Assembly: GCA_019115485.1 (NCBI GenBank)
Contig: DXDM01000059.1
Span: 124,001 to 188,000 of the forward strand
Length of the DNA: 64,000 bases
Reading direction: 5' to 3'
Origin: Candidatus Barnesiella excrementavium
Lineage (GTDB): Bacteria > Bacteroidota > Bacteroidia > Bacteroidales > Barnesiellaceae
Under the pieces are notes generated by a model that ran no database searches, was not told where the DNA came from, and saw only the letters and a list, made by a program, of their open reading frames with translations. Shown in pieces: positions 51,413-61,549 of this stretch. The position numbers and the translations under genes were made by a program. The number at the start of each line of letters is the position of its first letter. The stretch's first letter is position 1.

Positions 51413-53722
51413 ATGAATTACAAAAGGAATCTGTCGCTTCTCTTGGGAGCGCTGTTGTCCACTTGTATTGCGTGGGCACAATACAATCCGGTGGCCAATG
51501 AGAAGGCCGTTGTCCGGTCGGGTAACATGCGTTTTACGGTACTGACCCCCGAGATGATACGAATCGAGTACAGTAGTAAACAACTTTTTGAGGACCGGGC
51601 TTCGTTTGTGGTTGTCAATCGCGATTTGCCGGTGCCGCATTTTACCCGCCAGGAGCGTGACGGCTATCTCTACATCACGACCGACAAGTTGCGGCTGCGT
51701 TATCGGTTGGGCTCCTATCCGCTGGACAACGACCCCTCCAATCCCAATTTGCAGATTGCACTCGATGTAAACGGGGTTGAAGAGGTGTGGTATCCCGGCA
51801 AGCCCGACCCCTGGAATCTAAAAGGTACCACCCGTACCCTCGACCAGGCCGACGGTGATGTGCGCGACTGGCTCGAAAACGGATTGCTCTCACGGTCGGG
51901 CTGGGCGGTTATCGACGAGCGGGAACCGCGAAAGGACGGCAGTTTGAGCCTGATGTTTGAGAAAGACCCCGAAGGGGGTATGGATTGGGTGGCCCAGCGT
52001 CGGGACCCTGACGGGGTAGATATCTATTTCCTGGGCTACGGGCATGACTATAAAAAGGCATTGGGCGATTTTACCCGGGTGGCCGGGAAGATGCCTTTGC
52101 CGCCGCTTGATGTATTTGGATACTGGTATTCCAAGTATCAACGTTATACCGAGCAGGACATGCGCGATATTGTGCATGAGATACGCTCGCGCGACATTCC
52201 TATGGATATTCTGGTCATCGATATGGATTGGCATCGCAACGGAAAGACCGGTGGCACGAACAATACCGAGTGGACCGGCTGGAGCTGGAACCGGGAGCTT
52301 TTCCCCGATCCCGCGGGCTTTATCGCCTGGTTGCACGCACAGCACCTGACCACAACGCTCAATCTGCACCCGGCCGACGGGGTATATCCCAAGGAGGATC
52401 ATTACGGGGAGTTGTATGCCGACTTGTCCAAACGATACTCCGACATTACGGCCGACAGCCTCTCGAATGCCGACGGAACTATCCGTTGGAATATTGAGAA
52501 CCGGGATTTTTATGAAGCCTTCTTCCAACACATTCTGAGGCCCCACGAAGAGATGGGGATAGATTTTTGGTGGCTCGACTGGCAGCAGTGGAAAATTGCA
52601 CGCAATGAACCCAATCTGGGCAACACTTTTTGGCTGAACCACGTCTTTTTCAATGACAAGAAACAACAGGGGAAAAGCCGCCCCTTCATCTTCCACCGTT
52701 GGGGCGGGCTGGGTAATCACCGTTATCCCATCGGCTTTTCGGGCGATGCCTATGCCAATTTTGCTTCGCTGGCTTTCCAACCCTACTTTACGGCTACCGC
52801 TTCGAATGTGGGGTATGGTTATTGGAGCCACGACATCGGCGGGCATATGCAGAATGGAGCCAACGATGCCGAACTGTATTTGCGCTGGATTCAGTATGGG
52901 GTGTTCTCGCCCGTTTTGCGCACGCATGCAACCTCGTCGAGTCATATCGAACGACGCATCTGGAAATATGAGAATTTCGAGTTGATGCGCGATGCCATCG
53001 CTTTGCGGTATGCTCTTGTGCCCTACATCTACACGATGGCCCGTTGGGCCTACGATACGGGTATAAGTATATGCCGTCCCATGTACTACGACTATCCCGA
53101 GGCCGACGAGGCCTATCGTTATGAGGGGCAATACATGTTTGGCAACGATATTCTGGCGGCACCCATTACCGCATCGGACAAGGGCACGAACGTGAGTGAA
53201 AAAACGATATGGCTGCCCGAAGGTACGTGGTATGAGGTGATGACCGGCAAGCTGCTTGACGGCAACCGGGTGGTGACCCGCTCCTTTACCCGCGAACAGA
53301 TTCCCTACTATTATCGCGAGGGGGCTATCGTGTCGCTCTATCCCCGCATCATGCACTTGAAGGAGCGTCCCGACACCCTTATCCTGCAATTTGCTCCGGG
53401 GAAATCGGGCGAATTTAACTTCTACGAAGATGCCGGCAACAGTGTCGATTATGAGACAGCTTGTACGTTTACCCGGATTACCCAGAAGAGCGAGAAGGGG
53501 AAAACGGTTTGTACCGTCTATCCGCGTACCGGGTCGTTCGAGGGTATGCCTCAGGCTCGGGCCTATCGGCTGGAACTGTTGGCCCGGGAGAAGGTTCCCT
53601 CAAAGGTGACGCTTGGCGACGGTACCGCTGTCGATTATGAATATGATGCCGCAGGTAGGAAGGTGGTCGTTTCGATACCGAGAACCGCATGCGACAAGAA
53701 ACTGGTCGTTACCGTGCAGTGA
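51413..53722 (+). CDS. GH31 family alpha-glucosidase/xylosidase
   Basis: 769 residues, exported (leader NYKRNLSLLLGALLSTCIAWAQ). N-terminal beta-sandwich to about 215, TIM barrel about 220-600, C-terminal beta domains. The nucleophile is Asp 389 in WWLDWQQW and the acid/base Asp 445 in FSGDAYANF; VIDMDWHRNG near 265 lines the substrate pocket. The sequence is of the type active on alpha-glucosides or alpha-xylosides; the sugar cannot be fixed. It stands alone without a polysaccharide-uptake partner. Confidence 0.9.
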   Translation: MNYKRNLSLLLGALLSTCIAWAQYNPVANEKAVVRSGNMRFTVLTPEMIRIEYSSKQLFEDRASFVVVNRDLPVPHFTRQERDGYLYITTDKLRLRYRLGSYPLDNDPSNPNLQIALDVNGVEEVWYPGKPDPWNLKGTTRTLDQADGDVRDWLENGLLSRSGWAVIDEREPRKDGSLSLMFEKDPEGGMDWVAQRRDPDGVDIYFLGYGHDYKKALGDFTRVAGKMPLPPLDVFGYWYSKYQRYTEQDMRDIVHEIRSRDIPMDILVIDMDWHRNGKTGGTNNTEWTGWSWNRELFPDPAGFIAWLHAQHLTTTLNLHPADGVYPKEDHYGELYADLSKRYSDITADSLSNADGTIRWNIENRDFYEAFFQHILRPHEEMGIDFWWLDWQQWKIARNEPNLGNTFWLNHVFFNDKKQQGKSRPFIFHRWGGLGNHRYPIGFSGDAYANFASLAFQPYFTATASNVGYGYWSHDIGGHMQNGANDAELYLRWIQYGVFSPVLRTHATSSSHIERRIWKYENFELMRDAIALRYALVPYIYTMARWAYDTGISICRPMYYDYPEADEAYRYEGQYMFGNDILAAPITASDKGTNVSEKTIWLPEGTWYEVMTGKLLDGNRVVTRSFTREQIPYYYREGAIVSLYPRIMHLKERPDTLILQFAPGKSGEFNFYEDAGNSVDYETACTFTRITQKSEKGKTVCTVYPRTGSFEGMPQARAYRLELLAREKVPSKVTLGDGTAVDYEYDAAGRKVVVSIPRTACDKKLVVTVQ

Positions 53723-53740
53723 CGGAGTGACAATAGAATA

Positions 53741-53775
53741 AAAAGAGCCCGCCGGTTTCCCGGCGGGCTCTTTTT
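53741..53775. terminator. Two-way terminator between GH31 and pgi
   Basis: 11-bp perfect core stem (53745-53755 with 53760-53770) flanked by A run and T run, serving both convergent genes. Confidence 0.85.
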
Positions 53776-53815
53776 ATTTGAGGTATGTAACTTACAAGAA
53801 CTTACGATACAGGTA

Positions 53816-55159
53816 TCAGAGACGGGCTTGGATAGCCTTGCTCTCCTCTTCGTATCCGGGTTTGTTGAGCAGGGCAAACATGTTGCGCTTGTAAGCCTCT
53901 ACGCCCGGTTGGTTGAAGGGGTTCACGCCCAAGATGTAGCCGCTGATACCGCAGGCCTTCTCGAAGAAGTAGATGAGTTGACCCAGATAGGTCTCGTTGA
54001 GCTCGGGAACCACGATTTTGAGGTTGGGCACACCGCCGTCGACGTGGGCGATTTGCGTACCGAGTTCGGCCATCTTGTTCACCTCGTCCACACGTTTGCC
54101 GGCCAGGTAGTTGAGTCCGTCGAGGTTCTCCTGGTCCGAAGGAATCGTGACGGTGTGTTGCATCTGGGCTACCGAGAGCACGGTCTCGAAGATGATGCGC
54201 TCGCCCTCTTGAATCCATTGTCCCATCGAGTGGAGGTCGGTGGTGAAATCGACCGATGCGGGGAAGATACCCAGATGGTCTTTGCCTTCGCTCTCGCCGT
54301 AGAGTTGTTTCCACCACTCGGCAAAGTAGTGCAGCTTGGGGTTGAAGTTAACGAGAATCTCGATTTTCTTGCCGCTCTGGTAGAGGGCGTTGCGGGTAGC
54401 TGCATAGATGGCGGCAGGGTTCTGCTCGAAGGGAACCTCTTCGCCACAAGCCTTCTCCATGGCTACGGCACCGGCTACGAGGGCGCGGATATCGAACCCG
54501 GCGATGGCGATGGGCAGCAGACCTACGGGGGTGAGCACCGAGAAGCGGCCGCCTACGTTGTCGGCAATGACAAAGGTCTTGTAGCCCTCGGTGTCGGCCA
54601 GCTTGCGCAGGGCACCCTTGTGGGCGTCGGTTACGGCAACGATGCGGTGTTTGGCCTCCTCTTTGCCCACTTGGGCTTCGAGTTGCTCTTTGAGCAGACG
54701 GAAGGCGATGGCGGGCTCGGTGGTCGTTCCCGACTTGGAGATGACGACGATACCGAACGATTTGCCTTTCAGGAGGGTTTGCAATTCAAACAGGTAATCC
54801 TCGCCGATGTTTTGTCCGGCAAAGAGAACCACGGGGTTCTTATGTTCGTGGCGAAGGAACTCGAAGGAGTCGGAAAGGGCTTCGATTACGGCTTTGGCTC
54901 CCAGATAGCTACCGCCGATACCGATTACCACCACGATTTCGCAGCGGTCTCTCAGTTGTTTGGCAGCGGCTTCGAGGTCGGCCAGATGAGCTTCGCTGAT
55001 TTCGGAGGGCAGATGCAGCCACCCCAAAAAGTCATTACCCTTGCCGGTACCTTTGTGCAGCATTTCGATACCGTTGTTGGCTTTGCCTTCGAGAGCGAAA
55101 ACATCGCTCTTCGATACGGTGCCTAAGGCTTTTTCGATGTTCAATTCGATTGATTTCAT
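53816..55159 (-). CDS. pgi: Glucose-6-phosphate isomerase
   Basis: Interconverts glucose 6-phosphate and fructose 6-phosphate. 447 residues, the shorter bacterial form. [16 protein letters not shown] near 80-95 is the first phosphate site; [15 protein letters not shown] follows, then [12 protein letters not shown] and the C-terminal [14 protein letters not shown]-like [14 protein letters not shown]. Last gene of lysS-gpsA-pgi, 21 bases after gpsA. Confidence 0.95.
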   Translation of the reverse strand: MKSIELNIEKALGTVSKSDVFALEGKANNGIEMLHKGTGKGNDFLGWLHLPSEISEAHLADLEAAAKQLRDRCEIVVVIGIGGSYLGAKAVIEALSDSFEFLRHEHKNPVVLFAGQNIGEDYLFELQTLLKGKSFGIVVISKSGTTTEPAIAFRLLKEQLEAQVGKEEAKHRIVAVTDAHKGALRKLADTEGYKTFVIADNVGGRFSVLTPVGLLPIAIAGFDIRALVAGAVAMEKACGEEVPFEQNPAAIYAATRNALYQSGKKIEILVNFNPKLHYFAEWWKQLYGESEGKDHLGIFPASVDFTTDLHSMGQWIQEGERIIFETVLSVAQMQHTVTIPSDQENLDGLNYLAGKRVDEVNKMAELGTQIAHVDGGVPNLKIVVPELNETYLGQLIYFFEKACGISGYILGVNPFNQPGVEAYKRNMFALLNKPGYEEESKAIQARL

Positions 55160-55180
55160 TGTTTCGATTCTATTAGTTGT

Positions 55181-56176
55181 TTATAGAAATGTATCATATA
55201 TTCGTTCGATGGCGTGACGGGGCAACACCTTTCTGTACAGTATATCATAAACGCATTGCAGGATAGGCATGTTCACGTGATAGCGCTCGTTTATTTCATA
55301 CATGCATTTGGTGCCGAAATAGCCCTCGGCAATCATCTCCATCTCCATTTTGGCGGCGTTGACCGAGTAGCCTCGCCCAATCATGGAGCCGAAGTTGTGG
55401 TTGCGGCTGAACCGGGAGTAGGCGGTGACCAGCAGGTCGCCCAGATAGACCGAGTCGCTGATGTTGCGCTCGCAGGGCGCTGCCACCCGCAGGAAGCGGT
55501 CCATTTCGTTGAGGGCGTTGGAGACGAGCATGGCCTGGAAGTTGTCGCCGCTTTTCATGCCGTGGCAGATGCCGGCGGCAATGGCGTAGACGTTTTTGAG
55601 TACGGCCGAGTATTCGATGCCTCGCACGTCGGTCGACACGATGGTTTTCAACTTGGTGCTGTTGAGCGTGTTGGCCAGAGCGTGAGCCCGTTCCACCTCG
55701 GTGCAACCTACGGTCAGGTAGGAGAGGCGTTCGAGCGCCACCTCCTCGGCGTGGCAGGGGCCGCCAATGACGGCCAACTGCGACTCGGGCACGTGGTAAA
55801 ACTCGTGCAGATACTCGGTGACCAGCATGTTTTCGTCGGGGACGATACCCTTGATGGCCGTCACCACGAATTTGCCGCTGATGTCGGTGGTGAGTTTTTT
55901 AAGGTGCTCCTTCATGTAGGGCGAGGGGGTCACCAGTACCAGCGTGTCGGCCGCCTCGGCAATCTCGTTGATGTCGGAGCTGAAATGAATGCGCGACGTG
56001 TCGAAGGCAATATCCGACAGGTACACGGGGTTGTGGCCGGTTTGCTTGAAATCGGCTATACGGTCGTCGCGCCGCATGTACCACAGGATATTGTCGGCGT
56101 TGTTCAGCACCAGTTTGGCCAATGCGGTGGCCCAACTGCCGCCCCCCATAATCGCTATTTTACCGGGAATGGTCAT
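55181..56176 (-). CDS. gpsA: NAD(P)-dependent glycerol-3-phosphate dehydrogenase
   Basis: Makes sn-glycerol 3-phosphate from DHAP for phospholipid synthesis. 331 residues. The dinucleotide fold starts IMGGGSWATALAKLV (residues 9-23); ATKGI-like VTAIKGIV and the catalytic Lys region in KNVYAIAAGICHGMKSGDN are present, as is GDLLVTAYSRFSRNHNFG. Middle gene of lysS-gpsA-pgi, 22 bases after lysS. Confidence 0.95.
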   Translation of the reverse strand: MTIPGKIAIMGGGSWATALAKLVLNNADNILWYMRRDDRIADFKQTGHNPVYLSDIAFDTSRIHFSSDINEIAEAADTLVLVTPSPYMKEHLKKLTTDISGKFVVTAIKGIVPDENMLVTEYLHEFYHVPESQLAVIGGPCHAEEVALERLSYLTVGCTEVERAHALANTLNSTKLKTIVSTDVRGIEYSAVLKNVYAIAAGICHGMKSGDNFQAMLVSNALNEMDRFLRVAAPCERNISDSVYLGDLLVTAYSRFSRNHNFGSMIGRGYSVNAAKMEMEMIAEGYFGTKCMYEINERYHVNMPILQCVYDILYRKVLPRHAIERIYDTFL

Positions 56177-56198
56177 TACAGGATAGCGGGTTTGTGGG

Positions 56199-57932
56199 TT
56201 ATTGTTTCGCGTTTTCTACCCAACCTTTTACCTCGTCGACCGTGGGGTTGGCCAGGTCGAGTTTGTATTTCTTGTTGATGCCGCAAATCTCCTGGTGCAT
56301 CTTGTTGGGATTGGCCTCGGCCATATCGGCCACGGTCAGGTAACCGGCCTTTTGTATGGGGGCAACCCACGCTGCGGGTACACCCACGGCGGTATAGGCG
56401 GCCTCTTTGTCACGTTTTTGTACCTTCTCGGGACGCATCTGCGGGAAGAAGAGCACCTCCTGTATGGTGGTCTGTCCGGTCATGAGCATGACGAGACGGT
56501 CCATGCCGATACCCATTCCCGACGTGGGAGGCATGCCGTATTCGAGGGCGCGGATAAAGTCGTTGTCGATGAACATGGCTTCGTCGTCACCTTTCTCCGA
56601 CAGGCGCAACTGCTCCTCGAAACGCAACCGCTGGTCGATGGGGTCGTTCAGCTCGGAGTAGGCGTTGCACAGCTCCTTGCCGTTGACCATAAGCTCGAAG
56701 CGCTCGGTCAGTTCGGGGTTGTTGCGGTGACGCTTGGTCAGCGGCGACATCTCGATGGGATAGTCGGTGATAAAGGTGGGTTGTATGTAGTGGCCTTCGC
56801 ATTTCTCGCCGAAGATTTCGTCGATGATTTTGCCTTTGCCCATCGTCTCGTCGATTTCCACACCGATTTTTTTGCACACCTCTCTCAACTGCTCCTCGTT
56901 CATGCCGCTGATATCGATGCCGGTGTGCTCCTTGATGGAGTCGAGCATGGTGATGCGCTTGAATGGCGGCTTGAAGCTGATGACGTTGTCGCCTATCTTG
57001 ATTTCGTCGGTGCCGTTCACGTCGATACAAATCTTCTCGAGCATCTTCTCGGTGAAGTCCATCATCCAGTTATAGTCCTTGTACGACACGTAAATCTCCA
57101 TGCAGGTGAACTCGGGGTTGTGGGTGCGGTCCATACCTTCGTTGCGGAAGTTCTTGGAGAACTCGTATACCCCCTCGAAGCCGCCCACGATGAGGCGTTT
57201 GAGGTACAACTCGTCGGCAATACGCAGGTAGAGCGGAATGTCGAGGGCGTTGTGGTGGGTGATGAAGGGGCGGGCAGCGGCGCCACCGGGAATAGATTGC
57301 AGGATAGGGGTCTCCACTTCGAGGTAGCCGCGGGCGTTGAAGTACTCGCGCATCGAGTTGTAGACCTTGGTGCGTTTGATGAAGATATCTTTGACTCCCT
57401 CGTTAACTACCAGGTCGACGTAGCGTTGGCGGTAACGCAGTTCGGGGTCTTCAAACGAGTCGTAGGCCACGCCGTCCTTCATCTTGACGATGGGCAACGG
57501 ACGCAGCGATTTGGAGAGAACCGTCAGCTCCTGGGCATGTACGGTGATTTCGCCCGTCTGGGTGCGGAACACGAAGCCGCGGATACCCACGAAGTCGCCG
57601 ATGTCGAGCAACTTCTTGAATACCGTGTTGTACAACTCCTTGTCCTCGCCGGGGCAGAGGTCGTCGCGCGAGATGTATATCTGAATGCGGCCCACCGAGT
57701 CCTTCAACTCGATAAACGAGGCCTTGCCCATGATGCGTCGGCTCATGATACGGCCGGCGATACATACCTGACGAGGCTCTGCGGCATCGTCGACAAAATT
57801 ATCTTTAATTTCCTGAGAATAAGCATTTACCGGATATTCGGCTGCGGGATAGGGCTCGATGCCCATTTTGCGCAACTCTTCAAGACTGTTGCGGCGAATG
57901 ATCTCCTGTTCGCTCAGATCGAGAATATTCAT
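56199..57932 (-). CDS. lysS: Lysine--tRNA ligase (class II)
   Basis: 577 residues, class II lysyl-tRNA synthetase. An N-terminal OB-fold for anticodon binding (about 60-190; [15 protein letters not shown]) precedes the catalytic core with motif 1 ([19 protein letters not shown]), motif 2 ([18 protein letters not shown]) and motif 3 ([14 protein letters not shown]). The tail of about 75 residues after motif 3 is longer than in E. coli and is typical of Bacteroidetes, with a predicted helix-hairpin-helix-like segment ([20 protein letters not shown]). The frame is open 80 codons further upstream but that overlaps the holin gene. A TATTTTTG box (57963-57956) lies 23 bases upstream. Confidence 0.95.
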   Translation of the reverse strand: MNILDLSEQEIIRRNSLEELRKMGIEPYPAAEYPVNAYSQEIKDNFVDDAAEPRQVCIAGRIMSRRIMGKASFIELKDSVGRIQIYISRDDLCPGEDKELYNTVFKKLLDIGDFVGIRGFVFRTQTGEITVHAQELTVLSKSLRPLPIVKMKDGVAYDSFEDPELRYRQRYVDLVVNEGVKDIFIKRTKVYNSMREYFNARGYLEVETPILQSIPGGAAARPFITHHNALDIPLYLRIADELYLKRLIVGGFEGVYEFSKNFRNEGMDRTHNPEFTCMEIYVSYKDYNWMMDFTEKMLEKICIDVNGTDEIKIGDNVISFKPPFKRITMLDSIKEHTGIDISGMNEEQLREVCKKIGVEIDETMGKGKIIDEIFGEKCEGHYIQPTFITDYPIEMSPLTKRHRNNPELTERFELMVNGKELCNAYSELNDPIDQRLRFEEQLRLSEKGDDEAMFIDNDFIRALEYGMPPTSGMGIGMDRLVMLMTGQTTIQEVLFFPQMRPEKVQKRDKEAAYTAVGVPAAWVAPIQKAGYLTVADMAEANPNKMHQEICGINKKYKLDLANPTVDEVKGWVENAKQ

Positions 57933-58021
57933 AGACGTAAGTTTGTAAATTTTCGCAAAAATACAAAACTTTGGACGAAAACGGCTACGTTTGGCGTAAA
58001 TTATTGTTATCGAACGATAAA

Positions 58022-58495
58022 TCAGTGCGTTGTGTCGGTCGGAGGCTCTTCGTCGCTCTGCTGTTTGCCGGTCGGCTCGTCGGGGACGATGATGTCGTTC
58101 TTGCTCTTGAACCACTTGAAGATATTGATGCGCACGCGGCTTCCGTGCGCCTCGAAGTAGTTGTTGAAGCATGAGTTGATTTCGCAGCCGTAGACCACCA
58201 GCAGCACGATGGCCGGCAGTACCGGTATGCCGAAGGGGGTGCCGAACGCCTGCCCGAAACTGGTCGCCACCAGTATCCAGCAGATGTAGTCGATTACCTT
58301 GTTGATGCTGCGCCGCACGGCGCGGCTCTTGCGAATGACCTCGCCCCGGTAACGGGCTGCGTCGATACCGAATTTCAAATCGGCCAATACCAGGGCCAAC
58401 GCGGCCAGCAGAAACCAGCGGATTGGGGAGACCATGTCGGCTGCCCAGGCCAGATAGGAGGCCAGCGTGCCGTTGATTACATTACGTTCGTTCAT
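58022..58495 (-). CDS. Phage holin-family-like membrane protein
   Basis: 157 residues with about three or four membrane helices ([58 protein letters not shown]) and a hydrophilic charged tail ([16 protein letters not shown]). The short basic linker [16 protein letters not shown] and the cysteine-bearing helix after it are typical of holins of Bacteroidetes phages. Holins open the inner membrane for endolysins; no endolysin or other phage gene is adjacent, so this is an orphan or a domesticated copy. It lies 89 bases upstream of lysS in the same direction. Confidence 0.7.
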   Translation of the reverse strand: MNERNVINGTLASYLAWAADMVSPIRWFLLAALALVLADLKFGIDAARYRGEVIRKSRAVRRSINKVIDYICWILVATSFGQAFGTPFGIPVLPAIVLLVVYGCEINSCFNNYFEAHGSRVRINIFKWFKSKNDIIVPDEPTGKQQSDEEPPTDTTH

Positions 58496-58672
58496 GTCGA
58501 AATTTGCATTTAGTGGTTTTGCTGCAAATTTCGCCTGTCACCCTCGCCCGGTTGTGGCGTGGTGATAAAAAGAGGAGGGGCTATGTGTCGTTCCGTATCG
58601 TCATGGCTACCGTGTTGTAATGCGGTATAACGGGTTTTCACCGCACCGGGTGCAGATTGGGGAGGGGTGCGG

Positions 58673-58720
58673 AAAAAGAAAAATCCTGCAAGGCTCTTCG
58701 GAGGGGACGCTTGCAGGATT
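58673..58720 (-). terminator. Terminator of DUF1349 gene
   Basis: Perfect 11-bp stem (58682-58692 with 58710-58720), followed leftward by TTTTTCTTTTT (58681-58671 region). The 248-base gap to the holin gene holds nothing else recognised. Confidence 0.8.
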
Positions 58721-58743
58721 GAATATAGGTGGTTGGTATGAGG

Positions 58744-59400
58744 CTACTGGGCACTGTTCTTTTTCAGCCATTCGAGGCGTCGCAGGTCGGGCAGGTGCTT
58801 TACCTTGAAGTGCTCGAAGGTAGCCCGGAATCCGTCGCCGTCGGGGCTGGCTCCCATGAGGCCCACTTGCACGGGAGTGTTGTCTTGCAGCCAGGCGTTG
58901 CGCATGAGGGTGTATTCCTCGTCGTCGAACGAGTAGAACACCTCGACGGCATCGAGGCGACGCACGACCTTAATCCAGATATAGGGCACGGCGCGGTCGA
59001 GCTTGATGACGCTCCAATCGGAGGTGTGGTGCGTGACGACGGTGCTGAGGTTGAATTTCCCGTCGACAAACTCGATACCGGCCTTGATGTAGTTTTCGTG
59101 GTCGATGCGCAGCATGATGCCGGCCTGGTCGAACCGGGCCTTGTAGTCGCCCGAGACTTTGACCTTCACCTCGAACTCACCGCCATAGGTGGCGTAGTAG
59201 AAGGGGGCGTCGTCGACGGTGAAGCCGTAGTGCGAGATGCGCCAGTAGTCGGTCTTGGGGGTTACAAACATGGAGAGGGTGTTGTCTTTGATTTCCCATT
59301 GTTCGGGCTCGTTGAACCATTGCATTTTTTCTAACGATTGAGCCATGCCCGGCACAACGGCCAGCAGCAGGGCGAGGGTTAACAAAATCGTGTGTTTCAT
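58744..59400 (-). CDS. DUF1349 family exported protein
   Basis: 218 residues with signal peptide (KHTILLTLALLLAVVPGMAQ). The mature part matches the DUF1349 concanavalin-like beta-sandwich: GEFEVKVKVSGDYKARFDQAGIMLR, KAGIEFVDGKFNLSTVVT, YIWIKVVRRLDAVEVFYS and VGLMGASPDGDGFRATF. Proteins of this type are often mislabelled as enolase regulators; they probably bind or act on carbohydrates outside the cell. The ATG at 59400 begins the leader. It shares a palindromic promoter region with the divergent LuxR-type gene. Confidence 0.85.
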   Translation of the reverse strand: MKHTILLTLALLLAVVPGMAQSLEKMQWFNEPEQWEIKDNTLSMFVTPKTDYWRISHYGFTVDDAPFYYATYGGEFEVKVKVSGDYKARFDQAGIMLRIDHENYIKAGIEFVDGKFNLSTVVTHHTSDWSVIKLDRAVPYIWIKVVRRLDAVEVFYSFDDEEYTLMRNAWLQDNTPVQVGLMGASPDGDGFRATFEHFKVKHLPDLRRLEWLKKNSAQ

Positions 59401-59416
59401 TTGTGTATCGTCGATG

Positions 59417-59478
59417 TTGATGAATAACCATTCTTTTTTTACATTTGCAAATGTAGAGCGCTGAGGTTGAATATACAA
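59417..59478. promoter_or_regulatory. Overlapping divergent promoters with one palindromic -7 box
   Basis: The palindrome TACATTTGCAAATGTA (59440-59455) holds a TACATTTG box on each strand. Rightward: TTG at 59417-59419, 20-base spacer, box 59440-59447. Leftward: TTG at 59478-59476, 20-base spacer, box 59455-59448. The two promoters (LuxR-type gene and DUF1349 gene) therefore occupy the same DNA back to back. Confidence 0.7.
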
Positions 59479-59502
59479 TAATTATAAATAACCATTTTAC
59501 AG

Positions 59503-60258
59503 GTGGACATAGTCAATAAGCTGAATCGGATACTTTTGTCGCAGGACCGTGAGAAGGGTCGGTGCTATCTCGATGAGTTGGAGCGGTATAAGTCGGCCGC
59601 CCGCAGTTACAGTCTGGTGGAGGGGACGGTGTCGGTGCTGAGCGACATGCACGCCAACGAGAGTTATATCTATTATGGCCGTTTTGCCCGGGTACTGGGG
59701 CTGAAACCCCACGCGGGCGAGGGGGCGATAGAGTCGATTTGGGAGAAGAACATTCTGGATTTGATACCGCGTGAAGACCTGTATGGAAAATATTTGGAGG
59801 AGCTGCGCTTCTATAACTTCGTCAAACGTCTGCCCAGGAAGCAGCGCTCCGATTATTGCTGGGTGAGCAAGTTGCGCATGCGGACGGCCTCGGGCGACAC
59901 GGTGTGGGCGTGCCACCGCCTGTTTTACGAGCCCGACCCCTTCAACAATACGCTGTGGCTGGCTCTGTGCTTGTATAGTCCGCTCTCTTTCGACTGGCCG
60001 GGCGGTGGTCGGGCTGTGGAGTTGGCCACGGGACAGGTGGTCGAACTGGGTTCGCGCAGCAACGGCAAAATATTGACCGACAGGGAGATTCAGGTACTTC
60101 GCTTTATTGATAAGGGGCTGATGAGCAAACAGATAGCCGACTCACTCTCGATAAGCGTGAACACGGTGAGCCGTCATCGTCAGGAGATATTGGCCAAGTT
60201 GCAGGTGAAAAACTCCATCGAGGCCTGTCGGGTAGCCCAGGATTTGGGACTGATTTGA
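59503..60258 (+). CDS. LuxR-type transcriptional regulator
   Basis: 251 residues from a GTG start at 59503; no ATG is available upstream in frame. The N-terminal 170 residues look like a PAS-type sensor (MHANESYIYYGRFARVLG, then WVSKLRMRTASGDTVWACHRLF). The C-terminal LuxR/GerE helix-turn-helix spans about 190-250: LTDREIQVLRFIDKGLMSKQIADSL, SVNTVSRHRQEILAKL. Such PAS-LuxR regulators are common in Bacteroidetes. It diverges from the DUF1349 gene over one shared promoter palindrome. Confidence 0.85.
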   Translation: MDIVNKLNRILLSQDREKGRCYLDELERYKSAARSYSLVEGTVSVLSDMHANESYIYYGRFARVLGLKPHAGEGAIESIWEKNILDLIPREDLYGKYLEELRFYNFVKRLPRKQRSDYCWVSKLRMRTASGDTVWACHRLFYEPDPFNNTLWLALCLYSPLSFDWPGGGRAVELATGQVVELGSRSNGKILTDREIQVLRFIDKGLMSKQIADSLSISVNTVSRHRQEILAKLQVKNSIEACRVAQDLGLI

Positions 60259-60333
60259 GACCCTCCGTCCGGTTCTTTCGGCCTCTTTCCCCGTCTGTTT
60301 TTTGAATTTGTCCTCCCCCTCGGGAAACTACGG

Positions 60334-61263
60334 TTATGCCTGTTTCTCTTTGGGCAGGTAAGGCTCGATGTGCACGTTGATCTGCGTACGTTTGCCGAAG
60401 GCCGTTTTGAGGTTGTTCTCCACGTGGGTGGCGATGTCGTGCGCCTCGACAATCGACGAGTGCGGGTCGACCTTGATGTGCATGTCGATGATAAAGGTGT
60501 TGCCGTTTTTGCGGGTGCGCAGGTGGTGGAAGGTGATGACCCCGGGCGTGGCCTGTATCTTCTGTTCGATGTTGCGTTCAATCTCTTCGGGGAGCGACAT
60601 TTCGAGCAGCTCCTGTATGCTGGGGCGGGCCAGCTTGTAGGCTACGCCGATGATGAAGATGCCCACGATGACCGAGGTGATGGGGTCGAGTATGCGCCAG
60701 CGTTCGCCCAGGAACATGGCTCCCGAGATACCGATGAGGGTACCTATCGACGAGAAGGCGTCCGAGCGGTGGTGCCAGCCATTGGCAATGACGGCGGGAC
60801 TCTCGATTTTGCGCCCCACGATGATGGTGTACCAGTAGAGAATCTCCTTCACGACAATCGAGACGGCGGCCATGATGAGGGCCAGGTAGGTGGGCCGTTC
60901 GATTACCCGGCCGTTGAGCACCTCGTAGATTTTCACGCTACCCGAGTAGAAGATGCCGATGGCCACGATAAAGAGGGCAAAGCTGATGAGCATGGTGGCA
61001 AAGGTCTCGAACTTGCCGTGGCCGTAGGGGTGGTCGCTGTCTTCGTGCTTGGCCGATATCTTGATGAAAATGATGACGATAAAGTCGGTAATGAAATCTG
61101 ACAGTGAGTGAATGCCGTCGGCAATCATGGCGCTGCTTCGGCCCACGACGCCGGCTATGATTTTGGCCGTCGAGAGCAGCAGGTTGGTGAAGAATCCCAC
61201 CCAGGTAACCCGGGCCGCCTTTTTCTCCCGGGCCATGTCGGTGATTTGTTCCGTTTCGTTCAT
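60334..61263 (-). CDS. Cation diffusion facilitator (Zn/Fe/Mn efflux)
   Basis: 309 residues, CDF family, exporting divalent metals from the cytosol by proton exchange. Six membrane helices; metal sites HSLSDFITD near residues 53-61 (D-x3-D with the preceding H) and HHRSDAFSS near 160 are the paired transport-site motifs. The cytoplasmic C-terminal domain (about 210-309) has the usual H and D ligands (GVITFHHLRTRKNG, DMHIKVDPHSS). The metal cannot be told apart from sequence. Start chosen at 61263; 8 codons further upstream are open. A TATATTTG box lies at 61292-61285. Confidence 0.9.
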   Translation of the reverse strand: MNETEQITDMAREKKAARVTWVGFFTNLLLSTAKIIAGVVGRSSAMIADGIHSLSDFITDFIVIIFIKISAKHEDSDHPYGHGKFETFATMLISFALFIVAIGIFYSGSVKIYEVLNGRVIERPTYLALIMAAVSIVVKEILYWYTIIVGRKIESPAVIANGWHHRSDAFSSIGTLIGISGAMFLGERWRILDPITSVIVGIFIIGVAYKLARPSIQELLEMSLPEEIERNIEQKIQATPGVITFHHLRTRKNGNTFIIDMHIKVDPHSSIVEAHDIATHVENNLKTAFGKRTQINVHIEPYLPKEKQA

Positions 61264-61399
61264 TGCAGTATGATAAAAACAATGCAAATATAGAGTCTTT
61301 TGTGTTAGGTTATATCGCTTTATGGTTTCGTGAACGTTAATTTATACCTGTTCTACATAGCGATTTGTCGGGCGATTGCAAGAAAAAGTGACGGCAACG

Positions 61400-61431
61400 T
61401 TTCATGGTTTGTCATATTTTGCTTATCTTTG
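61400..61431 (+). promoter_or_regulatory. Promoter of yqgE
   Basis: TTTC at 61400-61403, 20-base spacer, TATCTTTG at 61424-61431; leader of about 110 bases to the start at 61550. Confidence 0.6.
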
Positions 61432-61549
61432 GGTAAGATAGAGGGGGCGGCACGGTCAACCCCGGGCTGGTCAAATCTGGAAACGCTGTCTGTCCCGGTT
61501 GTCCCGGCCTTTGCCTCTCCTGTCTTGGATAAATCGAAGAGGAGCAAAC

